The notes beneath the pieces are model-generated. The model ran no database searches. It was not told the origin of the DNA and saw nothing but the letters and a program-made list of their open reading frames with translations. From Patiriisocius marinistellae (GTDB lineage Bacteria > Bacteroidota > Bacteroidia > Flavobacteriales > Flavobacteriaceae): DNA of 64,000 nucleotides. The stretch's first letter is position 1, and each line of letters opens with the position of its first letter. Below are positions 26,793 to 36,458 of the stretch, one piece after another. The stretch is taken from the NCBI RefSeq assembly GCF_009014635.1, contig NZ_BKCF01000003.1:1-64000 (forward strand), given 5' to 3'. Made by a program: the position numbers and the translations under genes.

Positions 26793-27458
26793 TTATTTCT
26801 TTTCCTTTAGTTTTTTCAATTCAATTATTAAACTGTCTTGACTTTTTGATTTAGCTAAATTACTTTTTTCTAAAGACTTTATACTTTCATTTAATTCAGT
26901 CAGAGCATTGATTTGGTTTTGTTCCCAAACTTTATCTCCCTCATAATCTTTCAGGGCGAAAAATAAAGCCATTCCAGATATTAATGCTGAAAATACTACA
27001 AGACCAATTGATATTCTCGTGTTTTTTGTAGCGGAAATTGCATTTCGTTCAGATGATGTTCTAAACAATATAATTTCTTCATTTAATTTATGAATAAGTT
27101 CGCCAAGAAAATCAAGTCTAAATTCCTGCTGTTTGGAACTTCCAGTTAATGATGATACTTCTGAATTCAAGGTGTCTAAAGAACTATCAAGTCTACCGAG
27201 TGAAGTCAGTTGTTTATCAGAAAAGTGAGTCGTAATTTTACTTAACAGGTTTATTTCTTTGTTAAGTCCACCAATCAGATTATTCAGTTTGTTTTGTTTT
27301 CGGTTTTGCAATTCAGTTAATCCGATTGTAATTCGTCCAGAGTATTTTGCAGCTGCGGCTGGTGTTAAGTCTTTTTTCATTAAATACTTTGATTGAGAAT
27401 TTATCTTGTCGACAATTTCTTCATCTGTGTATTCAATTGGATATTTTTTCTCTGACAT
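26793..27458 (-). CDS. Coiled-coil membrane protein, cassette gene
   Basis: A 221-residue protein of unknown function. Residues 1-60 are charged (YTDEEIVDKINSQSKYLMKK). The next hundred are heptad-like (LIGGLNKEINLLSKITTHF, LDSSLDTLNSEVSSL). One membrane segment follows (ISIGLVVFSALISGMALFFAL), and a short coiled coil ends it (LNESIKSLEKSNLAKSK). It could sense or anchor at the membrane. It lies seven bases from spacer C, and its ATG is about 25 bases after a TAAC core of spacer D, the same geometry as its neighbours. Confidence 0.65.
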   Translation of the reverse strand: MSEKKYPIEYTDEEIVDKINSQSKYLMKKDLTPAAAAKYSGRITIGLTELQNRKQNKLNNLIGGLNKEINLLSKITTHFSDKQLTSLGRLDSSLDTLNSEVSSLTGSSKQQEFRLDFLGELIHKLNEEIILFRTSSERNAISATKNTRISIGLVVFSALISGMALFFALKDYEGDKVWEQNQINALTELNESIKSLEKSNLAKSKSQDSLIIELKKLKEKK

Positions 27459-27480
27459 AGGTTTTGTTCAAATAACCACT

Positions 27481-27530
27481 AACATCTTATATAACGCAAT
27501 TTATGCATTTTATACGTAATCATTAACCTG
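27481..27530. repeat. attC-like spacer D (right end of island)
   Basis: On the + strand ACTAACATCTTATATAACGC opens and TTTTATACGTAATCATTAAC closes. TATA/TATA and GCAATTTATGC form small inverted repeats. It is shorter than spacers A-C. From here to the dus stop at 27683 there is no gene, only AT-rich sequence without a clear signal. Confidence 0.45.
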
Positions 27531-27682
27531 ATAATAACATAAACAAGTGTTCGTTTACTTTAAGGAATTGTGTAAGAATTTAGATAATTTGTGCTTTATT
27601 AGAAGCGAAAAAAACACTTTAATGATCAAAGCCAAGTTACATTTATGATGTGGAAGTAATGTAATTTATCTTTAAAATGAGG

Positions 27683-28636
27683 TTAAGTGTTTTTTTGAAT
27701 AGCAATTATTTCTCCAACAGCTTGTTTGTATTTAAATGGATTTCCTGCTTTTTTAATTGCTTTATATACTTTTTGAGGGTTGTGTGTTGACTGTGAAAAG
27801 AATTCCCAGAAGCCTAGCATTTTCATTTTAATAGGAGTAGGGCCAGAAAGTGCTGCGTCATATTGCTCATAAATGGTATCGTGAAATTCTCTAAAAATGT
27901 CCCATCGGTCTTTTGGATATTCTGTAGAGTTAGCTTTTATCATGCTAGGTAGAAAAGGGTCTGCTATAAGTCCACGACCTATCATAAAATGTTCAATAGT
28001 TGGAAAGCGCTCTCGCATTTTTCTAAATTGCTCTACAGTGGTAATATCTCCATTATAATATAATGTGTGCTTAGCAACATCCACACATTGTTGAAAGGCT
28101 TCTAGATCTACGCCGCCTTTATATAATTGTTTGCCAAGGCGTGCGTGGATAGCAATGTTTTTAAGTGGGTAGTTTTCTAAAATGGGAAATGCGTCTAAAA
28201 TTTCCGAAGCACTTTCATACCCCAAGCGCATTTTCATTGATATAGTAACGTTAGTTTCACTATGTGCACGGTTTAAAATATGGTCAATTTTTTCTGTATT
28301 GCAAATAAGCCCAGAGCCCATGCCGCTTTTTGTTACCATAGGATAAGGGCAGCCTAAATTCCAGTTGAGTTCTTTGTAACCTAGTGACTGAATGTATTTT
28401 ATTACAAAAATAAAATGGTCTGCGTCTGCAGTCATTACTTGTGGTATAACTTCTAAGCTTGTATTTACTGCAGGCTCTAAATCTCGCTGATACGATCCCT
28501 TAATAATCATCTTCCGGTTAAACCTAATGTACGGAGCGTAAAAAGTGTCTATTCCTCCAAAATATTTTTGTTGTGCATTACGAAAAGGGGCGTCTGTAAA
28601 ACCTTGTAATGGGGAGGATAATAGGTTGTAGGGCAT
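27683..28636 (-). CDS. dus: tRNA-dihydrouridine synthase
   Basis: A 317-residue FMN enzyme reducing uridine to dihydrouridine in tRNA. The start LLSSPLQGFTDAPFRNAQQK, the catalytic cysteine in NWNLGCPYPMVTKSGMGSGL, the KMRLGYES strand and the FMN phosphate site in HFMIGRGLIADPFL fit the family. It is not clearly DusA, DusB or DusC. One ATTTCCGAAG word lies within the coding region (28200-28209). First core gene after the cassette island. Confidence 0.9.
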   Translation of the reverse strand: MPYNLLSSPLQGFTDAPFRNAQQKYFGGIDTFYAPYIRFNRKMIIKGSYQRDLEPAVNTSLEVIPQVMTADADHFIFVIKYIQSLGYKELNWNLGCPYPMVTKSGMGSGLICNTEKIDHILNRAHSETNVTISMKMRLGYESASEILDAFPILENYPLKNIAIHARLGKQLYKGGVDLEAFQQCVDVAKHTLYYNGDITTVEQFRKMRERFPTIEHFMIGRGLIADPFLPSMIKANSTEYPKDRWDIFREFHDTIYEQYDAALSGPTPIKMKMLGFWEFFSQSTHNPQKVYKAIKKAGNPFKYKQAVGEIIAIQKNT

Positions 28637-28690
28637 TTGTGGATTTTAGATTTTCAAAGATAATAGATTATGTGATTTTTTCTTTAAAAT

Positions 28691-28728
28691 AAAATGGGAT
28701 ACGCTTTATATAAAGCATATCCCATTTT
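28691..28728 (-). terminator. Terminator of the DUF2807 gene
   Basis: AAAATGGGATA and TATCCCATTTT around an AT-rich inner palindrome, 24 bases after the stop. Confidence 0.75.
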
Positions 28729-28751
28729 GTTGTTTTAGATGTAGTTGGCAC

Positions 28752-29546
28752 TTACATACCGACTTTAGTAATTTTTGTTTCTCCAATAACAATTCCTTTA
28801 TTTAATGTTGGGCTACCAGAATAGACTATAGTTGCTTCACCATAAGATGTTACTTTAAGTTTTTCTGAAACGTTAAGTTGAAACACACCATCTCCATAAG
28901 CCGTTAATTTTGTTTCTTTACTTAAAACGTCCTGGGTATTTACTTTAGTTTCTCCATACGCTGTAATTTTTTGCTTTTCAATAGTACCTTTTGATACCAT
29001 TAAAAAACTTTCTCCATAAATTGAAACCTGTAAATTTTTAGCATTTACTTCGCTAAAATAAACTTGAGACTCACCAAATATTCTTAATCTTAGTTTATCA
29101 ACTTTAAATGCACTTTCAAAGTCAAAGCGTTCTTCTCCTCTTAATTCTACATTGTTTATACTTTTATATGTTATTACTGCTCTTACAACAGTACTTTTAT
29201 AGATGGGAGTTTTACGTTTATATCCATTTACATTTTCTACCTCATTATCTGCGGTGATTTTTGCATCGTCTAAATATACATTCAGTGTCTTTTTTTTTAC
29301 TTCAATATTCAATTTTTCAATAGGAACTGTAATAGATTCAATAGTTATTGATTCTTTATTTCCTTCTTTGAAAACAACTTCAATATGCGGACTTACGATA
29401 ACCTTATCAAAACTATCGACACTAATTTCTTTAGACTGTGCAATTGAAAAATTTGAGAAAAATAACAAAATGAATACCGGTAAAACAGCAAAAACTTTTT
29501 TACTGGTAATCCATTTTGATTGAGGTTTTATTTGAATTTTAGACAT
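28752..29546 (-). CDS. Head-GIN domain protein (DUF2807)
   Basis: A 264-residue exported protein. A membrane or signal segment near residue 20 (VFAVLPVFILLFFSNFSIAQ) is followed by the DUF2807 beta-solenoid, a stack of strands each carrying a YGE or YGD turn (IYGESFLMVSKG, AYGETKVNTQ, AYGDGVFQLN, SYGEATIVYSGSPTLN). The family is widespread in Bacteroidota and was named a putative auto-transporter adhesin head, but its function is not settled. The 13 residues before the hydrophobic stretch are unusually long for a signal peptide, so it could be a membrane anchor. Confidence 0.85.
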   Translation of the reverse strand: MSKIQIKPQSKWITSKKVFAVLPVFILLFFSNFSIAQSKEISVDSFDKVIVSPHIEVVFKEGNKESITIESITVPIEKLNIEVKKKTLNVYLDDAKITADNEVENVNGYKRKTPIYKSTVVRAVITYKSINNVELRGEERFDFESAFKVDKLRLRIFGESQVYFSEVNAKNLQVSIYGESFLMVSKGTIEKQKITAYGETKVNTQDVLSKETKLTAYGDGVFQLNVSEKLKVTSYGEATIVYSGSPTLNKGIVIGETKITKVGM

Positions 29547-29658
29547 TTTTATAATTTTTAGTGGTTACGTTTATATTAAGGATAACATAATTTTTAATTT
29601 GTTACACTTATATTATATTTTCCTTCATTATAAAAATTTAAAATAAAAAATACTAGCT

Positions 29659-32600
29659 CTATTCTTCTACATACGGAGCACCTGCTGCTTTTAACTGGTT
29701 ATTTATTGTTTCTAATTTTTGTTCAATTGCACTCAGCTTATTTTTAGCTCCATTTAACTGTGTAGTGATAATTTGCATCTGTTTTTTATGTGTAGATGTA
29801 GGACCATATGTAGAACGTTCTATACCTCTATAGACCGCAAAAAGTCTATCACCTATAAGTGGTGTTGTTTTTTCGCCAATAGATAATTTTGCTGGATTTC
29901 CGTAGATTTCACTATTCAGCGCATTTAGATCTTTATGGATATTGCTAAACTGTGTTTCTAAACTTCCTGGTGCTAGGTTTGATTTGATTGCTGCTTTTTC
30001 CATAGCGTTCACACGTTGTTTTGCTTTTTTAATACCAATATTTAATGCTGAAATATCTCGACTAGTATTTTCATAATTTCTCCAAAAATTTGATGTAATT
30101 TCAGAAGAAGCACCTTTAAGAGCACCTTCATACAAAGGTTTTACAGAAAACGAAATAGTTTCATCGAGTTTCTTAATAGTGCCATTTTCTTGTAAATACA
30201 TTGTTACTTTGTAATAACCTGGAGGCGCCATCAAGCCTTTTGGACCATCCTGTTCTTCGTTCATAGTCATTTGTTCTTCTAGCATGATTGGTTCTAAACT
30301 AGGATATCTTAAATCCCAAGCAATACGATTCATACCTGCTTTAGGAGTGGTTGTTATTTTTCTAATAATTTCGCCAGTAGTATCTTCTATAGCAAATATA
30401 AGCTGCGGTTGTTCTTCTATGCTTTCTGCAGCTAGTGCATCATAACCTGGAAATGGCACATCTGTGCTTGTATAATTTTTCTCAGATTTCATTCGCTTTG
30501 CGTTAGCAGTCATAGGTGCTTCTTTTAAATAATATGTAAATACAGCACCAAAATCTGGATTTGGAGCAACAAAATGACTGTCACCTTGACTTCCCTTTCC
30601 ACTTTCAAAACTCAAATGTGGTCTTTCTACATACCACCAAGCATCTCTAGTAGCAAATAGTTTAGCTTCTTGCTCCAATGTACTAGATGTTAATTCACGC
30701 AAAGGAGTAATGTCATCAAGAATATAAAAACCTCGACCAAATGAAGCACCAACAAGATCATTTTCTCTACGTTGAATAGTAATATCTCTAAACGATATTG
30801 TGGGAACGCCACCTTCGAGTTTTGTCCAACTAGTACCACCATTGATTGTAAAATAGATTCCAAATTCAGTCGCAGCAAAAAGCAAATCTTTTTTCACGTG
30901 ATCTTGAACCAATCGCCACACCATAGTACGTTCTGGAATATTACTTGAAATTGAAGTCCACGTTTTACCTTTATTAGTACTCTTTAAAAGGTAAGGATTA
31001 AAGTCGCCATATTTATGATTGTCTAAAGCTACATATACAGTATTGGCATCAAATAGGTCTGCACGAATGTCATTTACAAAAGCAGTTGCTGGAACTCCAG
31101 GTAATGAACCCACTGTAGTTTTTCTCCAGTTTGCGCCTCCATCTTCTGTCACTTGTATAATTCCATCATCTGTACCTGCATAAAGAAGTCCTTTTTGTTT
31201 TGGGGACTCTGCTAATGATGTAATTGTGTTATAATTACTCATTGCATATACATCCCAACCTTCATTGAAAGATTGTTTTTTACCCATAATAGGAAGCTCA
31301 ATTCTATTTTGGTTTTTAGTTAGATCACCAGAAATAGCTGTCCAATCATCACCACGATTGTCAGATTTCCACACGCGTTGCGAAGCAAAATAAATTGTAG
31401 TAGGAGCGTGGGGGCTTACTAAAATTGGGGCATCCCAGTTATAACGCTCATACACCTCGTTTTCACCTGGTTGTGGTTGAATGTCAATTACTTGCCCTGT
31501 GCTTATATCAACTCTTGAAAGTGTTCCCTCTTGTCTTTCTGCATATACTATATTAGGATTACCGGGTTCCGTAGCAGTTTGATGTCCGTCCCAATTTAAA
31601 ATTACTTTCCAGTCACTATTTTGTATCCCATGAACATTATCTGTTCTAGATGGTCCCCCTTCAGTACTATTATCTTGGGTTCCACCATAAATATTATAAA
31701 AAGGTTTTGCGTCATCAACTGCTAATTTGTAAAACTGTGTTACTGGTAAATTTTCAACATATTTCCAAGTCTTAGTTAGATCAAAACTTTCATACAATCC
31801 ACCGTCACTACCTACTAATAAATAGTCTGGATCATCCTGTCTAAAGGCAATTGCATGATTGTCACCGTGTTTATTCTTTTCATTCATGCGGTAAAATGTT
31901 TTTCCACCGTCTTCTGAAATTTGTAAATTATTATCCATCAAATACAAACGCCCATCTTGATGTGGCGAAGCATATAGTTCTTGGTAATAGTGCGGCCCAG
32001 TTCCACCCGTCACAGTGTTAGATTGTTTTTGCCATGAACTTCCTCCATCATCACTTCGCCAAAGTCCTCCCGTTCTTCGTTCTAACTCAATAGCGGCGTA
32101 CAAGGTTTTTGTATTAAAGCTAGATATAGCTAGACCAATTTTCCCCATATTTCCTGAAGGAAGCCCATTTGTTAGTTTCGTCCACGTATCACCACCATCT
32201 GTACTGCGATGCAATCCAGAACCGGGTCCACCGCCCATATATGCTGCAACGGTACGATGTCTATCCCAAGTAGCTGCATACAAAACATCTGGGTTTTCAT
32301 CGTCAATGACAACTTCGGTAACACCTGTCCATTCGTCATTACCTAGTGTTTTTTTCCATGTTTTACCACCATCTATCGATTTGTACAATCCGCGGTCTCC
32401 ACCACTATTCCAAAGGGGACCTTGCGATGCAACCCAAACAATATTACTATCTTCTGGATGTACAATAATTCTTGAAATATGTTGCGAATCTCTAAGCCCC
32501 ATATTTTCCCAAGTAGTACCACCATCCATACTTTTATAAACGCCATCTCCAAAAGCAATATGTCTTCCACCAACGTCCTCGCCTGTACCTACCCAAATTG

Positions 32601-32937
32601 TACTGTAATTGTTTGGGTCAATAGTAACAGCTCCAATGGCAAAAGTGGCTTGTTCGTCAAAAATAGGAGTCCACGTTGTACCAGAGTTTACAGTTTTCCA
32701 TACACCTCCAGAAGCAACACCAGTGTACCAAATATTTTCATTTTCTGGATGTATAGCAATCGCAGCAATACGTCCACTCATGAAAGCTGGTCCTATGCTT
32801 CGTAATTTTAAACCATTAAATACGCTGTCATTAGTTACTTTTTGAGAATTATTATTTCTATTTTTCTGTGCCGAAATGTGTAGGGTGGAAAAAATAAACA
32901 ACACAATTATACTGTAAGAGAAGTATTTGTTTTTCAT
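29659..32937 (-). CDS. Large secreted sortilin/BNR-repeat protein
   Basis: A 1092-residue exported protein with a signal peptide (YSIIVLFIFSTLHISAQ). Two ten-bladed-type propellers are suggested by many Asp-box turns of the form S-x-D-x-G-x-T-W (KSMDGGTTWENMG, KSIDGGKTWKKTL, RSTDGGDTWTKL, RSDDGGSSWQKQ, KSTNKGKTWTSI). Such proteins are annotated as VPS10/sortilin N-terminal or glycosyl hydrolase-like, but no sialidase arginine triad can be assigned. The C-terminal 350 residues contain a beta domain (ITTTPKAGMNRIAWDLRYPS) and a helical tail. No T9SS domain is evident. Likely binds or degrades extracellular polymer, role inferred. Confidence 0.85.
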   Translation of the reverse strand: MKNKYFSYSIIVLFIFSTLHISAQKNRNNNSQKVTNDSVFNGLKLRSIGPAFMSGRIAAIAIHPENENIWYTGVASGGVWKTVNSGTTWTPIFDEQATFAIGAVTIDPNNYSTIWVGTGEDVGGRHIAFGDGVYKSMDGGTTWENMGLRDSQHISRIIVHPEDSNIVWVASQGPLWNSGGDRGLYKSIDGGKTWKKTLGNDEWTGVTEVVIDDENPDVLYAATWDRHRTVAAYMGGGPGSGLHRSTDGGDTWTKLTNGLPSGNMGKIGLAISSFNTKTLYAAIELERRTGGLWRSDDGGSSWQKQSNTVTGGTGPHYYQELYASPHQDGRLYLMDNNLQISEDGGKTFYRMNEKNKHGDNHAIAFRQDDPDYLLVGSDGGLYESFDLTKTWKYVENLPVTQFYKLAVDDAKPFYNIYGGTQDNSTEGGPSRTDNVHGIQNSDWKVILNWDGHQTATEPGNPNIVYAERQEGTLSRVDISTGQVIDIQPQPGENEVYERYNWDAPILVSPHAPTTIYFASQRVWKSDNRGDDWTAISGDLTKNQNRIELPIMGKKQSFNEGWDVYAMSNYNTITSLAESPKQKGLLYAGTDDGIIQVTEDGGANWRKTTVGSLPGVPATAFVNDIRADLFDANTVYVALDNHKYGDFNPYLLKSTNKGKTWTSISSNIPERTMVWRLVQDHVKKDLLFAATEFGIYFTINGGTSWTKLEGGVPTISFRDITIQRRENDLVGASFGRGFYILDDITPLRELTSSTLEQEAKLFATRDAWWYVERPHLSFESGKGSQGDSHFVAPNPDFGAVFTYYLKEAPMTANAKRMKSEKNYTSTDVPFPGYDALAAESIEEQPQLIFAIEDTTGEIIRKITTTPKAGMNRIAWDLRYPSLEPIMLEEQMTMNEEQDGPKGLMAPPGYYKVTMYLQENGTIKKLDETISFSVKPLYEGALKGASSEITSNFWRNYENTSRDISALNIGIKKAKQRVNAMEKAAIKSNLAPGSLETQFSNIHKDLNALNSEIYGNPAKLSIGEKTTPLIGDRLFAVYRGIERSTYGPTSTHKKQMQIITTQLNGAKNKLSAIEQKLETINNQLKAAGAPYVEE

Positions 32938-33195
32938 AATGTGATTGATGTTTTAGTATTAATTGTAAAATATTATGAGCAATAATTACCGAAACATTGC
33001 TGAAACGATAATTTTAATGAACTAAAAATAAATATTTTCTTTTTCAGAAATTGTTAAATTGTGTTAATTGGCTATTCAAAATTTTATTAATAATTGTTTA
33101 ATAGCAATATTCTTTTCAACATTTAACCAAAATTTAAACAACCCCATATTTCAAACAAACTTTAAACTTTGTACCTTGCGTTAAAGCAATAATTG

Positions 33196-33840
33196 ATGGA
33201 TAAAAATCTTCATGAATACCGAAAATCCTACGAAAAGGGAACACTTGATTTAAATGATATTAATGTTGACCCAATGAAACAATTTAATGCTTGGTTCTCT
33301 AATGCTGAGAATGAAAATGTTGTTGAAGAAATTAATGCAATGACTTTAACCACGGCAAGTAAGAACGGAATGCCTAGAGCTCGTGTTGTACTATTAAAAG
33401 AAGTAACAGAAGAAGGCTTTATATTTTACACTAACTATTCTAGTGAAAAAGGACAAGCTATTGCTGAGAATAATCAAGTATGTATTTCGTTCTTTTGGCC
33501 AGCACTTGAACAACAAATTATTATCAAAGGAAAGGCGCAGAAAATTTCAGAAGGAAAATCCATAGCTTATTTTAATTCAAGACCTCGTGCTAGTCAACTA
33601 GGTGCACTAGTTTCTGACCAAAGTAGTCCTATTGTTAATAGAGTAGCTCTCGAAAAAAAACTGACACTTCTAGAAAACGAATATGAAGACAAAGGTATTC
33701 CTAAACCATTAAATTGGGGAGGTTATTTGATTATCCCATTAGAATTTGAGTTTTGGCAAGGGAGAGCAAGCAGGTTACACGACCGAATTCAATATAGTAT
33801 AGAGAATGGACAATGGATAACTAGGAGGTTGCAGCCTTAA
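33196..33840 (+). CDS. pdxH: Pyridoxamine 5'-phosphate oxidase
   Basis: A 214-residue FMN enzyme that forms pyridoxal 5'-phosphate. Motifs: RKSYEKGTLDLNDINVDP, PRARVVLLKEVTEEGFIFYT, the SRPRASQLGALVSDQS segment and the C-terminal FEFWQGRASRLHDRIQY with GQWITRRLQP, which carries the conserved Arg and His for PLP. The ATG at 33196 is taken, since the TTG one codon before adds nothing. It heads a run of + strand genes towards the polyphosphate operon, 32 bases from sixA. Confidence 0.95.
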   Translation: MDKNLHEYRKSYEKGTLDLNDINVDPMKQFNAWFSNAENENVVEEINAMTLTTASKNGMPRARVVLLKEVTEEGFIFYTNYSSEKGQAIAENNQVCISFFWPALEQQIIIKGKAQKISEGKSIAYFNSRPRASQLGALVSDQSSPIVNRVALEKKLTLLENEYEDKGIPKPLNWGGYLIIPLEFEFWQGRASRLHDRIQYSIENGQWITRRLQP

Positions 33841-33872
33841 TATTTCAGTAGAAAATTATAGAAAAATTAATT

Positions 33873-34358
33873 ATGAAAACATTATATCTTGCGAGACACG
33901 CAAAATCTTCTTGGAAACACGATGTAAATGACCATCAAAGACCGTTAAAAGGAAGAGGTAAAAAAGACGCACCATTAGTCGCTGCTCACGTAGCATCAAT
34001 AATGGAACGACCGCAATTGTTAGTATCAAGTGACGCTGTAAGAGCTTATGAAACAGCGTTGTTTTTTAAGAGTGCTTTTGGACTTGAAGATGCTATTTTT
34101 AAAACGAATCACGAATTATACGATTTTAGTGGACAACAGTTGATGGAAGTAATTAAGGGGCTTGATGATGATTTAAATCTCGTAATGCTTGTGGGGCATA
34201 ATCATGCGCTTACTTCGATTGTAAATATGCTTGGGGATACATTTATTGAAAATGTAACCACAAGTGGCTTTGTAGCAATACAGTTTGATGTTGATTCATG
34301 GAGCAATATAGTAACAGGTAAAACCATTAAAAAGGTATTTCCTAGAGATTTAAAATAA
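33873..34358 (+). CDS. sixA: SixA-type histidine phosphatase
   Basis: A 161-residue phosphatase of the histidine acid branch. The catalytic RHG-type motif is LYLARHAKSSW. A second histidine is in LVGHNHALTSIVNML and an acidic residue in NHELYDF. SixA removes phosphate from phosphohistidine proteins in E. coli. In Bacteroidota it lies beside ppk as here, with four bases to the next start, which suggests a link with polyphosphate control (inference). Confidence 0.88.
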   Translation: MKTLYLARHAKSSWKHDVNDHQRPLKGRGKKDAPLVAAHVASIMERPQLLVSSDAVRAYETALFFKSAFGLEDAIFKTNHELYDFSGQQLMEVIKGLDDDLNLVMLVGHNHALTSIVNMLGDTFIENVTTSGFVAIQFDVDSWSNIVTGKTIKKVFPRDLK

Positions 34359-34362
34359 ACGA

Positions 34363-36456
34363 ATGACAGAAGAAATAGGGACAGGGTCTAGTTTACAGAA
34401 TAAGTATTTTAATAGAGAAATGAGTTGGTTGCAATTTAATGCTCGTGTTTTACAGGAAGCAGAGGATACAGCAACACCATTAATTGAACGATTGCGTTTT
34501 ATTGGAATATTTTCAAATAATCTGGACGAATTTTTTAAAGTACGCTATGCAACGATTAAACGAATTGCAGAGGCTGGAAAGGGCGGGCGTAGTTTTCTAG
34601 GAGGAATTTCTGCTTCAGAATTAATGGAGGAAATCACTCAAACTGTTATCAAGCATCAAAAAACAAGTTTAAGTATTTTAAATACTATTGAAAGAGAACT
34701 TGAAAAAGAACATATTTATATTATAAAAGAAACAGAAGTTTCAGATAATCATAAAGCATTTATAGCTAATTATTTTATTACAAAAGTTAGTCCAGCATTA
34801 GTAACAATAATGATTGGCGAATTAGAAAAATTTCCTTCTTTAAAAGATAGTGCAGCTTATTTAGCAGTTAAAATGGTGATGTCTAAAGAGGACAAAGCTT
34901 TTGAAGCTAAAAACACGTATGCACTAATTGAAATTCCTAAAAATGTTGAGCGCTTTGTAGAATTACCCGCAGATGGAAATAAACAATACATTATTATACT
35001 TGATGATTTAATTAGGTATTGTTTAAACAACATTTTTAGCATTTTTAAATATGATAGTATTTCTGCGCACATGATTAAAATTACGCGTGATGCAGAGCTT
35101 GATATTGAAAGTGATTTGAGTAAAAGTTTTATTGATAAAATATCAAAAAGTGTAAAAAATAGAAGTGCTGGTGACCCTGTTAGATTTGTTTATGACAAGA
35201 GAATAGACAAAGAAACACTAGATTTTTTAATGTTTAAAATGGGGATTGACTCCACAGATAGTATTATTCCTGGAGGTCGTTATCATAATCGTCGTGATTA
35301 TATGGGATTCCCTAGCTTAGGTCGTGAAGATTTACAATACAAGAAAATTACCCCATTACCTATTCCAGGTTTAAGCCTGCAAGGAAGTTTGCTTGATAAA
35401 ATAGCGCAAAAAGATTACCTGCTTTACGCCCCTTATCAAACGTTTTCTTATGTAGTAAAATTTTTGAGAGAAGCAGCATTAGACCCGGCAGTAAAAGCAA
35501 TTAAAATTACTATTTATCGTCTAGCCGAAATTTCTCACATTGCAAGCTCATTGATAAATGCAGCAAAAAACGGAAAAGAAGTAACAGTACAGATTGAGTT
35601 GCAAGCTCGTTTTGATGAACAAGCAAATATTTATTACGCCGAACAGATGCAAGGTGAGGGTGTAAAATTAATCTTTGGGGTGGCAGGATTAAAAGTTCAC
35701 AGCAAAGTATGCCTTATTGAGAGAGAGGAAAATAGTAGGATTGTTCGTTATGCATTTATCAGTACAGGAAATTTTAATGAATCTACCGCAAGAATATATA
35801 CAGACTATACCTTATTTACATCAAATCAAAAAATAGGGAAGGAGCTTAATAAAGTTTTTGACTTCTTCGAAGTTAATTATAAAATTAAAAAATACCGTCA
35901 TTTAATAGTATCACCTCATTATACTAGAAATTCACTTTACTCTTTAATAGAGACCGAAATATTAAACAATATAAAAGGTAAACCTAGCGGAATAAAATTG
36001 AAGCTCAATAGTCTATCTGATTATAAAATGATCGACCGTTTGTATGCTGCGAGTAGAGCTGGAGTGAAAATTAAATTGATAGTACGCGGAATTTGTTGTT
36101 TAATTCCGGGTGTTAAAGGAATGAGTGAAAATATTGAGATCATTAGTGTCATCGATAAATTTCTAGAACATCCTAGATTGTTTATTTTTGAAAATGGTGG
36201 AAATCAAAAACTGTATATATCTTCAGCAGATTTTATGGGTCGTAATCTTGACAATAGAGTTGAAATTACATGCCCTATTTATGATGAAAATATAAAACAA
36301 GAAATTAATGATACGTTTGAAATTTGTTGGAGTGATAATGTGAAAGCTCGTATTGTTAACCAAAATCAAGACAATAAATATCGTAAAAATAATAAGGTAA
36401 AAGTACGTTCGCAATTTGCATTGTACGAATATTATAAAAATAAACTAGAAGCATAA
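34363..36456 (+). CDS. ppk1: Polyphosphate kinase 1
   Basis: A 697-residue enzyme polymerising ATP gamma-phosphate into polyphosphate. The N-terminal domain (FNREMSWLQFNARVLQEAED) and the two phospholipase-D-like C-terminal halves are complete. The autophosphorylated histidine is in LKVHSKVCLIERE, with GNFNESTARIYTDYTLFT after it and HPRLFIFENGG in the second half. Membrane-associated in known cases. The ppx/gppA gene follows two bases after the stop, so synthesis and breakdown are encoded in one operon. Confidence 0.96.
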   Translation: MTEEIGTGSSLQNKYFNREMSWLQFNARVLQEAEDTATPLIERLRFIGIFSNNLDEFFKVRYATIKRIAEAGKGGRSFLGGISASELMEEITQTVIKHQKTSLSILNTIERELEKEHIYIIKETEVSDNHKAFIANYFITKVSPALVTIMIGELEKFPSLKDSAAYLAVKMVMSKEDKAFEAKNTYALIEIPKNVERFVELPADGNKQYIIILDDLIRYCLNNIFSIFKYDSISAHMIKITRDAELDIESDLSKSFIDKISKSVKNRSAGDPVRFVYDKRIDKETLDFLMFKMGIDSTDSIIPGGRYHNRRDYMGFPSLGREDLQYKKITPLPIPGLSLQGSLLDKIAQKDYLLYAPYQTFSYVVKFLREAALDPAVKAIKITIYRLAEISHIASSLINAAKNGKEVTVQIELQARFDEQANIYYAEQMQGEGVKLIFGVAGLKVHSKVCLIEREENSRIVRYAFISTGNFNESTARIYTDYTLFTSNQKIGKELNKVFDFFEVNYKIKKYRHLIVSPHYTRNSLYSLIETEILNNIKGKPSGIKLKLNSLSDYKMIDRLYAASRAGVKIKLIVRGICCLIPGVKGMSENIEIISVIDKFLEHPRLFIFENGGNQKLYISSADFMGRNLDNRVEITCPIYDENIKQEINDTFEICWSDNVKARIVNQNQDNKYRKNNKVKVRSQFALYEYYKNKLEA

Positions 36457-36458
36457 CT

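Noticed and set aside
32015-32845. ORFs on the + strand opposite the BNR gene
   Set aside because: They are reading-frame shadows of a strongly supported 1092-codon gene and have no recognisable features.
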